Assembly (NCBI GenBank): GCA_021796135.1
Contig: JAJYOQ010000319.1
Location: 1 to 5,138 of the forward strand
DNA from: Bacteroidota bacterium
Lineage (GTDB): Bacteria > Bacteroidota > Ignavibacteria > Ignavibacteriales > Ignavibacteriaceae
DNA: 5,138 nucleotides
Reading direction: 5' to 3'
Below the pieces are notes generated by a model that did not search any database, was not told where the DNA came from, and was given only the letters and a program-made list of their open reading frames with translations. How positions within the stretch are numbered: the stretch's first letter is position 1; every line of letters starts with the position of its first letter. The translations under genes and the position numbers were made by a program. Positions 1 to 5,138 of the stretch are shown piece by piece.

Positions 1-116
1 ATAACCGGACAGTAGTGCTATTGACTATTACTTTATTAAAAGAAGAGCCGCATTTTCTTTTTTGTTCAATGATTACTCATCATGAATATTATTTGAAACT
101 TTGCTAACTTATTATC
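1..116. other. AT-rich leader upstream of yjjX, no supported gene
   Basis: No convincing gene is visible here. One forward frame is open from the left edge to a TAA at 105-107, giving about 34 residues. It shows no recognisable motif, so it could be the tail of a gene cut by the window or simply chance. The reverse strand offers only very short frames after its ATG codons. A weak A/T inverted repeat pairs 38-44 (AAAAGAA) with 55-61 (TTCTTTT) and is followed by further T residues; it could be a poor terminator for an upstream gene. A TATTAT at 87-92 resembles a -10 element for yjjX but lacks a well-placed -35 partner. Confidence 0.4.
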
Positions 117-647
117 ATGAAAAAAGTAATTATTGCATCGAAGAATCCTGTTAAAATCCAGGCTGTAAAAAATGGTTTTGGAAAAATGTTCCCTCACCAG
201 AAATTTGAATTTGTTGGTGTCTCAGTTCCTTCTAATGTTGCGGACCAACCTTTAAGTAGTGATGAAACATTCCTCGGGGCGAGAAACAGAGCTAATAACG
301 CTTCAAATGAAGTTGGAGATGCGAATTTTTATATTGGTATAGAAGGTGGAATTGAGCATTTTGAAAACGAAATGGAAGTTTTTGCCTGGGTATATATTAA
401 ATCCTCTGACGGCAAATATGGAAAAGCAAGAACAGGCACTTTCTTTCTTCCAAAGCAAATTGTCGAACTAGTCAAAAATGGGAAAGAGCTAGGGGATGCT
501 GATGATATAGTCTTTAAGCGTTATAATTCAAAACAAGGAAATGGAGCAGTAGGAATATTGACTAAAAATGTAATTGATAGAACTAAGTACTATACCGAAG
601 CAGTAATTTTAGCGTTGATTCCGTTTAAAAACGCCGACTTATATTAA
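117..647 (+). CDS. yjjX: Inosine/xanthosine triphosphatase, YjjX/DUF84 (NTPase_1) family
   Basis: This is a cytoplasmic house-cleaning enzyme. The family hydrolyses ITP and XTP, the products of purine deamination, to the monophosphate with Mg2+, which keeps them out of DNA and RNA. At 176 residues it is about the length of E. coli YjjX (about 170). Visible family motifs are ASKNPVK at residues 7-13 (nucleotide-binding N-terminus), DQP at 43-45, GARNRA at 54-59, the acidic glycine-rich GIEGGI at 74-79, and GAVGILT at 143-149 followed by Arg155 and the closing ALIPF. The ATG is chosen because the conserved ASxNPvK motif begins six residues later, as in homologues. No Shine-Dalgarno is visible upstream (CTAACTTATTATC). 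It lies 119 bp before mutS on the same strand and is probably a separate transcription unit, because promoter-like sequence occurs in the gap. The gene is intact. It is distinct from the RdgB/HAM1 family, which acts on similar substrates. Confidence 0.93.
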   Translation: MKKVIIASKNPVKIQAVKNGFGKMFPHQKFEFVGVSVPSNVADQPLSSDETFLGARNRANNASNEVGDANFYIGIEGGIEHFENEMEVFAWVYIKSSDGKYGKARTGTFFLPKQIVELVKNGKELGDADDIVFKRYNSKQGNGAVGILTKNVIDRTKYYTEAVILALIPFKNADLY

Positions 648-691
648 AAAAGTTTTGTTTTTTCTCACTTTTTATCGGGAAAACAATATTC

Positions 692-723
692 AAATTGATA
701 GTGAAAATTTTTCAAAATTGATA
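692..723 (+). repeat. Direct repeats AAATTGATA flanking a short palindrome
   Basis: AAATTGATA occurs at 692-700 and again at 715-723, 23 bp apart start to start, or roughly two helical turns. Between them lies TGAAAA (702-707), a single T, then TTTTCA (709-714), a perfect 6-bp inverted repeat. The arrangement could be a regulator binding site, but in such AT-rich DNA short matches arise easily by chance. Confidence 0.35.
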
Positions 724-746
724 TTCTTTCCATATTAAGGTATTTT
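718..746 (+). promoter_or_regulatory. Candidate mutS promoter
   Basis: TTGATA (718-723) matches five of six bases of the TTGACA -35 box. It is followed after exactly 17 bp by TATTTT (741-746), which matches four of six bases of TATAAT. Read as a Bacteroidota-type promoter, the TTG at 718-720 and TATTTTTA at 741-748 (compare TAnnTTTG) also fit, with 20 bp between them. Either reading predicts a transcript start near 753, giving a leader of only about 14 nt before the mutS ATG. This is sequence matching only. Confidence 0.35.
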
Positions 747-758
747 TAACACCTTAAT
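734..758. promoter_or_regulatory. 8-bp inverted repeat (ATTAAGGT/ACCTTAAT) at the mutS start
   Basis: ATTAAGGT (734-741) and ACCTTAAT (751-758) are perfect reverse complements separated by 9 bp, and the right arm ends 8 bp before the mutS ATG. The repeat straddles the candidate -10 element and the predicted transcript start, which is where a repressor operator would sit. If transcription starts further upstream, it could instead fold as a hairpin just ahead of the start codon. No T-tract follows it, so it is not a terminator. Confidence 0.35.
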
Positions 759-766
759 TTAATGCT

Positions 767-3379
767 ATGCAACAAACACCATTAATGTTACAATATAGTA
801 AGATTAAATCAGCTAATCCGGATACTATTTTACTCTTCCGGATGGGCGATTTCTTTGAAACATTTGAAGATGATGCGAAAATAGCTTCAAAAGTTTTGGG
901 AATTACTCTCACTAAACGGGCTAACGGCGCCGCCGGGGAAGTACCACTTGCCGGTTTTCCTCATCATGCTCTTGATACCTATCTGCCTAAACTCGTTCGC
1001 GCTGGTTACCGAGTTGCTGTCTGCGAACAAATGGAAAACCCGAAGTTTGCTAAGGGAATAGTCAAACGTGAGGTTATTGAAGTTATTACTCCCGGAGTGG
1101 CTTTTTCCGATAAACTTTTGGATCATAAAAAGAATAATTATTTGCTGAGTCTTTGTGTTAAAGATTCTATTACCGGAATTTCTTTTTGCGATATCTCTAC
1201 GGGTGAATTTTTTGCTTATGAAATTCCTACTGAAAATATCAGCCAGCAAATCGAAACTATTTCTCCTTCCGAAATTATTATCCAAAAGAAAGATAAAGAT
1301 TGGCTGTTTCAAATTATTCAAAAAGTCAATCCAACTATAAGATTAACTAAAGTTGATGATTGGATCTTTAATTATGATTATGCGAAAGAACTTTTAGTTA
1401 TGCAGTTTAAAACCGTAAACCTAAAAGGTTTCGGTGTTGATAATCTAATTGCCGGAATTACCGCTGCGGGATCGGTATTAAATTACTTACAGGAAACTCA
1501 AAAACAAAATTTATCACATCTTAATAAAATTTCTGAATATAATCCGTCTGATTTTATGTCTTTGGATTATTCTACCAAAAGGAATTTGGAAATTACTTTT
1601 TCTATGCAGGACGGCAGCAGAGAAGGTTCATTAATCTCAATCCTTGATAAAACTGAAACGGCTATGGGTGGCAGATTATTGAAAAAATGGGTGTCTGCTC
1701 CTTTAAGGAAATTAGAACAGATACAGTTCAGACAAAATGCTGTCGAAAATCTATTCCAAAATAAACCACTGAGAAAAAATCTACTTAATGAATTAAAAGA
1801 AATTGGTGATCTTGAAAGATTAGTTTCTAAAATTTGCACAGGTAGAGCAAATCCCCGTGAAGTGGTTGCTCTGAAATTTTCATTGACTAAAATTCCGACA
1901 CTTAAAAATATCCTTGAATCTGTAACTGCAAAGTCATTAACATTTATTAAAGAAAATTTATCTCCGCTTGAAGATTTAACCATTAAAATTGATAAAGCTA
2001 TTATCGATTACCCGCCGCTAAGCTTAACGGATGGCGGCGTTATTAAACATGGCTTTAGTGCGGAACTCGATGAATTAAGGAATATTTCTCTTAACGGCAA
2101 GGATTGGATTGCTAATCTTCAAAAAACTGAAAGAGAAAGAAGCGGCATTTCTTCTCTTAAAGTTAGCTATAATAAAGTTTTTGGATATTATATTGAAATT
2201 AGCCACGCTAACAAAGATAAAGTACCCTCAGATTATATACGTAAACAAACTCTAGTAAACTCTGAAAGATATATCACTCCTGATTTGAAAGATTATGAAG
2301 ATAAAATTCTAAATGCCGAAGAGAAAATTTATGAACTAGAGTCTCAATTATTCAATGAAATCAGACTTATGGTCGCTCATCATGCCGATGCTATTCAGCA
2401 AAATGCTAAAATGATTGCCTCCTTGGATTGCTACCTTGCCTTTGCAGAAATTGCCGAACAGTATAATTATACTAAGCCTGAAATAAATGAACATCATTCA
2501 ATTGAAATAACAGATGGAAGACATCCTGTTGTTGAAAGAATTTTACCTCCGGGAGAAAAGTTTAGCGCTAATAATTGCACACTCGATGATGAAAAAAATC
2601 AAATTATAATTTTAACGGGCCCAAATATGGCAGGCAAGTCAGTCTTTCTTCGGCAAATTGGTCTGATAGTCATGCTTGCGCAAATCGGTTCCTTTGTTCC
2701 TGCTAAAAAAGCAATCATCGGATTGGTGGATAGAATTTTTACCAGAGTCGGAGCTAGTGATAATATTTCAGCAGGAGAAAGTACATTCCTTGTCGAAATG
2801 CAGGAAGCAGCAAATATTCTTAATAATGCAACTTCTAAGAGTCTAATACTTCTTGATGAAATTGGAAGAGGAACAAGCACTTTTGACGGAATCTCCATTG
2901 CTTGGGCTATTACTGAATTTTTGCATGAAAATCCTAAAGTGCGCGCTAAAACTTTGTTCGCTACACATTACCATGAACTGAATGAAATGGCTGAAATATT
3001 TTCCCGTATAAAGAATTTTAAAGTTGAAGTGAGAGAAATTGATGATAAAGTAATATTTTTGCATAGAGTAAGTGCAGGTGGTGCAGATCATAGTTATGGA
3101 ATTCAGGTAGCCCAAATGGCAGGTCTGCCTCAATTTGTTACAAATCGGGCAAAAGAAATTCTGCAAAATTTGGAAAGTAAGGAATTAACTCCTTATGAAG
3201 TTAGAAAAGAAAGGTTGAAAAAACTAAAAGATGAAGATGGTTCTCAAATCAGCCTGTTTGAATTCAGAGATGATAAGTTTCGAAAAGAGATTGATGATAT
3301 TGAACTTAACAACCTTACTCCAATCGAAGCTCTTAATAAATTAAGTGATCTTAAGAAAAGAGTTAAAAACAGTGATTAA
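767..3379 (+). CDS. mutS: DNA mismatch repair protein MutS
   Basis: MutS recognises mispaired and small looped-out bases in newly replicated DNA and, as an ATP-driven sliding clamp, recruits MutL. All domains of the MutS1 type are present in 870 residues (E. coli 853). The mismatch-reading domain carries the Phe-x-Glu motif (F29, E31, in GDFFETF). The connector, lever/core and clamp follow to about residue 565. The ATPase domain has Walker A GPNMAGKS at 618-625, Walker B with D697-E698 followed by GRGTSTFDG, and ATHYHEL at 732-738 (H734). The C-terminal dimerisation region contains SYGIQVAQMAGLP from 776. A QISLF motif (827-831) fits the sliding-clamp (DnaN) binding consensus, and the NLTPIEAL segment near the end is typical of MutS tails. 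There is no Smr domain, so it is not MutS2. No Shine-Dalgarno precedes the ATG; the start fits because TPLMLQY follows at once, as in homologues. The stop overlaps the next gene, and mutL is not in the window. Confidence 0.98.
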   Translation: MQQTPLMLQYSKIKSANPDTILLFRMGDFFETFEDDAKIASKVLGITLTKRANGAAGEVPLAGFPHHALDTYLPKLVRAGYRVAVCEQMENPKFAKGIVKREVIEVITPGVAFSDKLLDHKKNNYLLSLCVKDSITGISFCDISTGEFFAYEIPTENISQQIETISPSEIIIQKKDKDWLFQIIQKVNPTIRLTKVDDWIFNYDYAKELLVMQFKTVNLKGFGVDNLIAGITAAGSVLNYLQETQKQNLSHLNKISEYNPSDFMSLDYSTKRNLEITFSMQDGSREGSLISILDKTETAMGGRLLKKWVSAPLRKLEQIQFRQNAVENLFQNKPLRKNLLNELKEIGDLERLVSKICTGRANPREVVALKFSLTKIPTLKNILESVTAKSLTFIKENLSPLEDLTIKIDKAIIDYPPLSLTDGGVIKHGFSAELDELRNISLNGKDWIANLQKTERERSGISSLKVSYNKVFGYYIEISHANKDKVPSDYIRKQTLVNSERYITPDLKDYEDKILNAEEKIYELESQLFNEIRLMVAHHADAIQQNAKMIASLDCYLAFAEIAEQYNYTKPEINEHHSIEITDGRHPVVERILPPGEKFSANNCTLDDEKNQIIILTGPNMAGKSVFLRQIGLIVMLAQIGSFVPAKKAIIGLVDRIFTRVGASDNISAGESTFLVEMQEAANILNNATSKSLILLDEIGRGTSTFDGISIAWAITEFLHENPKVRAKTLFATHYHELNEMAEIFSRIKNFKVEVREIDDKVIFLHRVSAGGADHSYGIQVAQMAGLPQFVTNRAKEILQNLESKELTPYEVRKERLKKLKDEDGSQISLFEFRDDKFRKEIDDIELNNLTPIEALNKLSDLKKRVKNSD

Positions 3380-4010
3380 GAGAAAATTGCTAAAACATTT
3401 TATTTTAATACTTTCTATAATTGCACCTGCAGTTTTTTATAATTCCTGCGGGAGAAAATATTCTGAGCTGCAGCTATCTTATATTAATGGGATTAATAAA
3501 TTGCGTCAGGAAAAAAATGATTATATGAAGAATGACCCCGATTCTCCTTTCCAACGTGATAAAAATGTATCATTTCATCCGCTTAATTATTATGACGTAA
3601 ATCCTGACTATGTTTTTTATACCAGACTTTATCTTTATGGTAATAAAGATACGGTAACTGTCTTCGGCACAAAAGGAGAAGCACGTCAAATCGTTCGTTT
3701 CGGTTATGTCTCATTGAATATTGATAATAAAACCGTAAGACTTAATGTATATCAGGGAAAATCCGGTAATGGTGTCGACTACTATACAATATGGTTTACA
3801 GATAAAACAACCGGTGACGACACTTATGGTGTCGGGCGATACCTTGATTTTGAATTAAGCCGAGACCCTAATTATATTTATACTATAGACTTCAATATGG
3901 CTTATAATCCTTATTGCGCTTATACACCGACATATTCGTGCGCTATTCCTCGGAAAGAAGATCATCTTGATGTGGCTATTGAAGCCGGTGAAAAGAAATT
4001 TCATAAATAG
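3372..4010 (+). CDS. DUF1684 protein, putative exported lipoprotein
   Basis: The product is 212 residues from the GTG at 3372. A basic start (MIKRKLLKH), a hydrophobic stretch at about 10-22 and Cys26 after Tyr-Asn-Ser look like a lipoprotein signal, though Tyr at -3 is not the usual Leu, so periplasmic release or an uncleaved anchor remain possible. The mature part matches DUF1684 (PF07920) as I recall it: KNDYMKNDPDSPF early on, then TTGDDTYGVGRY (146-157), DFNMAYNPYCAY (173-184), a second cysteine at 190 and EAGEK (204-208). The family has no established biochemical function. C182 and C190 could form a disulfide outside the cytoplasm (inference). A start at GTG 3345 would add nine residues and a 35-bp overlap with mutS. 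The 3372 start is preferred: it overlaps by 8 bp, has a purine-rich AAGAAAAGAG at 3353-3362, and gives a normal signal-peptide length. The 11-bp gap to the next gene suggests one operon. Confidence 0.85.
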   Translation: MIKRKLLKHFILILSIIAPAVFYNSCGRKYSELQLSYINGINKLRQEKNDYMKNDPDSPFQRDKNVSFHPLNYYDVNPDYVFYTRLYLYGNKDTVTVFGTKGEARQIVRFGYVSLNIDNKTVRLNVYQGKSGNGVDYYTIWFTDKTTGDDTYGVGRYLDFELSRDPNYIYTIDFNMAYNPYCAYTPTYSCAIPRKEDHLDVAIEAGEKKFHK

Positions 4011-4016
4011 AAGGAG
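4011..4016 (+). promoter_or_regulatory. Strong Shine-Dalgarno before a GTG start
   Basis: AAGGAG directly follows the stop of the DUF1684 gene and lies 5 nt before the GTG at 4022, an ideal spacing. It settles the DAHP synthase start. The ATG at 4020-4022 is in another frame and meets a stop after one codon (ATG TGG TAG). yjjX and mutS have no comparable site. Confidence 0.8.
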
Positions 4017-4021
4017 TTAAT

Positions 4022-5035
4022 GTGGTAGTAGTTCTTGAAAAAAATGTTTCCGATAAACAAATCGAAAATGTAATTAAACATTTGGAAGATTTTGGATTTG
4101 CAGTACATACTTCTACGGGTGTTGAACAAATTATTCTTGGTGCAATAGGGGTAAAGCCAGACTTTGATACCCGCAAAGTAAAAATTCTTGATGGCGTTGC
4201 AGAAGTATATCGTATTACTGAACCATTTAAACTTGCAAGCCGCAGTTTTAAAAAAGAAAATACCGAAATTAAAATTAAAAACGTAACAATTGGCGGGAGC
4301 GAAGTTGTTATGATGGCAGGTCCTTGTTCGGTAGAAAATGAAGATCAAATATTCATTATTGCAGAAATAGTTGCAAAATCAGGTGCCAAAATTCTGCGAG
4401 GCGGAGCATTCAAACCAAGAACTTCCCCTTATTCATTTCAGGGTCTTGGGGAAGAAGGTTTAAAGCTCTTGAGAAAAGCTGCTGATAAATATAATCTTTT
4501 GGTTATAACCGAAGTAATGGAATCTGCTCAAATAAAATTGATAGAAGAATATACGGATATTTTCCAGGTCGGTGCACGAAACATGCAGAATTTCTCACTG
4601 CTCCGGGACTTGGGAAAAACGTCCACTCCGATTATGCTTAAACGCGGTCTGTCTGCTACTGTTGAAGATTGGCTTATGTCCGCAGAGTATATTTTGTCAA
4701 ACGGAAATAAAGAAGTGATGCTTTGCGAACGCGGAATACGTACCTTTGAAACTTCAACAAGAAATACTTTCGACCTTTCTGCAATTCCAGTAGTTCATAA
4801 AAGAAGTCATTTACCGGTAATTGCCGATCCTTCGCATGCTACCGGTCTGCGGGATAAAGTGCTTCCTATGGCAAGAGCTGCAGTAGCTGCCGGAGCAGAT
4901 GGTCTCATGGTTGAAATCCATAATGATCCCGAAAAAGCTTTATCTGATGGACCACAAGCTCTTTTGCCGGAACAATATATGGACTTAATGAAACAAGTTA
5001 AGTTAATAGCTGAAGTAATAAGTAGAAAAATGTAA
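4022..5035 (+). CDS. aroF: 3-deoxy-7-phosphoheptulonate (DAHP) synthase, type I with N-terminal ferredoxin-like domain
   Basis: This cytoplasmic enzyme condenses phosphoenolpyruvate with erythrose 4-phosphate to DAHP, the first step of the shikimate pathway to Phe, Tyr, Trp and chorismate. Its 337 residues match the Thermotoga maritima type in length. Residues 1 to about 70 form the ferredoxin-like domain that gives feedback control by aromatic amino acids in T. maritima; a TIM barrel follows. Visible motifs are AGPCSVE (99-105), LRGGAFKPRTSPY (125-137), TEVM (163-166), QVGARNMQNF (182-191), LKRG (206-209), CERGIRTFE (235-243), DPSHATG (269-275) and EIHNDPEKALSDG (298-310). C102, H272, E298 and D309 sit at the expected divalent-metal ligand positions, so the active site looks complete. 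The GTG start is set by AAGGAG 5 nt upstream, and MVVVLEK resembles family N-termini. There is no chorismate mutase fusion. The name aroF follows common usage for this subfamily; aroG is also used. It is probably the last gene of a mutS-DUF1684-aroF transcript. Confidence 0.95.
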   Translation: MVVVLEKNVSDKQIENVIKHLEDFGFAVHTSTGVEQIILGAIGVKPDFDTRKVKILDGVAEVYRITEPFKLASRSFKKENTEIKIKNVTIGGSEVVMMAGPCSVENEDQIFIIAEIVAKSGAKILRGGAFKPRTSPYSFQGLGEEGLKLLRKAADKYNLLVITEVMESAQIKLIEEYTDIFQVGARNMQNFSLLRDLGKTSTPIMLKRGLSATVEDWLMSAEYILSNGNKEVMLCERGIRTFETSTRNTFDLSAIPVVHKRSHLPVIADPSHATGLRDKVLPMARAAVAAGADGLMVEIHNDPEKALSDGPQALLPEQYMDLMKQVKLIAEVISRKM

Positions 5036-5061
5036 TTCTCAAGATTGAAAAGTAACATTTC

Positions 5062-5081
5062 ATACCCGCGAAAGCGGGTAT
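5062..5081. repeat. GC-rich REP-like palindrome with GAAA loop
   Basis: ATACCCGC (5062-5069) and GCGGGTAT (5074-5081) are perfect complements around a GAAA tetraloop, lying 26 bp after the aroF stop. The stem is strikingly GC-rich for its surroundings. The block CATACCCGCGAAAGCGGG and variants with ATTCCCGC/GCGGGAAT are familiar as dispersed intergenic repeats in many bacterial genomes. Their reverse strand produces spurious peptides of the DSRFRGND type; here it reads MDTRFRGYE. The hairpin could help end or stabilise the aroF transcript, but only four T residues (TTTT in CCATTTTGCC) follow, so it is a poor intrinsic terminator. Only one copy lies in this window, so dispersal cannot be shown here. 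Confidence 0.7.
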
Positions 5082-5106
5082 CCATTTTGCCTAATGTAAT
5101 TATCTA

Positions 5107-5138
5107 ATGAACAAACAAAAAAAGAAATTCTGCATGTT
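5107..5138 (+). CDS. Possible start of a further gene, cut by the window edge
   Basis: An ATG at 5107 opens a frame reading MNKQKKKFCM and runs off the right edge. The lysine-rich start is compatible with a real N-terminus, possibly the front of a signal peptide or a basic protein. No Shine-Dalgarno is visible before it, but yjjX and mutS lack one as well. With ten codons no product can be named, and the frame may be chance. Confidence 0.3.
   Translation, partial: MNKQKKKFCM

Larger units (their letters stand above)
648..766. other. AT-rich intergenic region between yjjX and mutS
   Basis: This gap carries no gene. After the yjjX stop there is a T-rich run (653-663) without a GC-rich stem, so it is not a convincing intrinsic terminator. 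The right half holds a near-palindrome, TGAAAA-T-TTTTCA (702-714), flanked by two copies of AAATTGATA, and then an 8-bp inverted repeat ending 8 bp before the mutS ATG. These elements are listed separately. Confidence 0.6.

Noticed and set aside
38..64. A/T inverted repeat AAAAGAA/TTCTTTT as a terminator
   Set aside because: The stem has a single G-C pair and a 10-nt loop, so it is too weak to call; it is mentioned only in the leader entry.
653..663. T-rich run after yjjX as an intrinsic terminator
   Set aside because: No GC-rich stem precedes it; only A/T pairing with the A-run just after the stop is possible.
887..1321. Reverse-strand open frames inside mutS (also 1567-1983, 2599-2898 and 2843-3166)
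   Set aside because: They are antisense to conserved MutS domains and show no family motifs, so they are frame shadows of mutS.
1155..1340. Small forward frame within mutS
   Set aside because: It is a lysine/leucine-rich out-of-frame reading of the AT-rich connector region, with no start signal and no recognisable motif.
3345..3371. Upstream GTG start for the DUF1684 gene
   Set aside because: It has no ribosome binding site, adds charged residues before the signal peptide, and lengthens the mutS overlap to 35 bp. The GTG at 3372 explains the N-terminus better, although 3345 cannot be excluded.
3976..4348. Reverse-strand frames across the start of the DAHP synthase
   Set aside because: They are antisense to the conserved N-terminal domain and the ribosome binding site, and their composition is typical of shadow frames.
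4807..5085. Reverse-strand open frame starting MDTRFRGYE
   Set aside because: Its start codon and first residues come from the dispersed palindrome, and the rest is antisense to the well-supported DAHP synthase. This is a known type of spurious ORF.
1..5138. CRISPR array, tRNA/rRNA gene, insertion sequence or defence genes
   Set aside because: No spaced repeats, cloverleaf-like segment, transposase or nuclease motifs were seen. All long frames belong to recognised families.

Overview
The window is AT-rich and reads almost entirely left to right. It holds four complete genes: a YjjX-type inosine/xanthosine triphosphatase (117-647), the mismatch-repair ATPase MutS (767-3379), a putative DUF1684 lipoprotein (3372-4010) and a type I DAHP synthase with an N-terminal regulatory-type domain (4022-5035). 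A dispersed-type GC-rich palindrome follows at 5062-5081, and the first codons of a possible further gene run off the right edge (5107 onward).

Nothing in the sequence fixes the organism. Low GC, missing Shine-Dalgarno sequences before yjjX and mutS, a promoter-like element before mutS that also resembles Bacteroidota promoters, and a putative DUF1684 lipoprotein together suggest the Bacteroidota/Ignavibacteriota side of the tree. This is inference only. The strong AAGGAG before the DAHP synthase shows that the lineage does use Shine-Dalgarno initiation at least sometimes.

Layout: 1-116 is a leader with no convincing gene. yjjX is followed by a 119-bp AT-rich gap with direct and inverted repeats and a plausible mutS promoter. 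mutS, the DUF1684 gene and the DAHP synthase gene are packed tightly (8-bp overlap, then an 11-bp gap), which suggests one transcript starting just upstream of mutS. The last 103 bp hold the palindrome and the possible start of the next gene.

YjjX (removal of deaminated purine nucleotides) and MutS (mismatch repair) both serve genome fidelity. The DAHP synthase opens the shikimate pathway to aromatic amino acids, and the DUF1684 protein is probably exported with unknown function. No functional link joins the last two to MutS beyond likely co-transcription. I see mainly ordinary housekeeping genes and no new multi-gene system. The most curious details are the palindrome, the architecture of the mutS promoter region, and a two-codon Met-Trp-stop frame overlapping the GTG start of the DAHP synthase.
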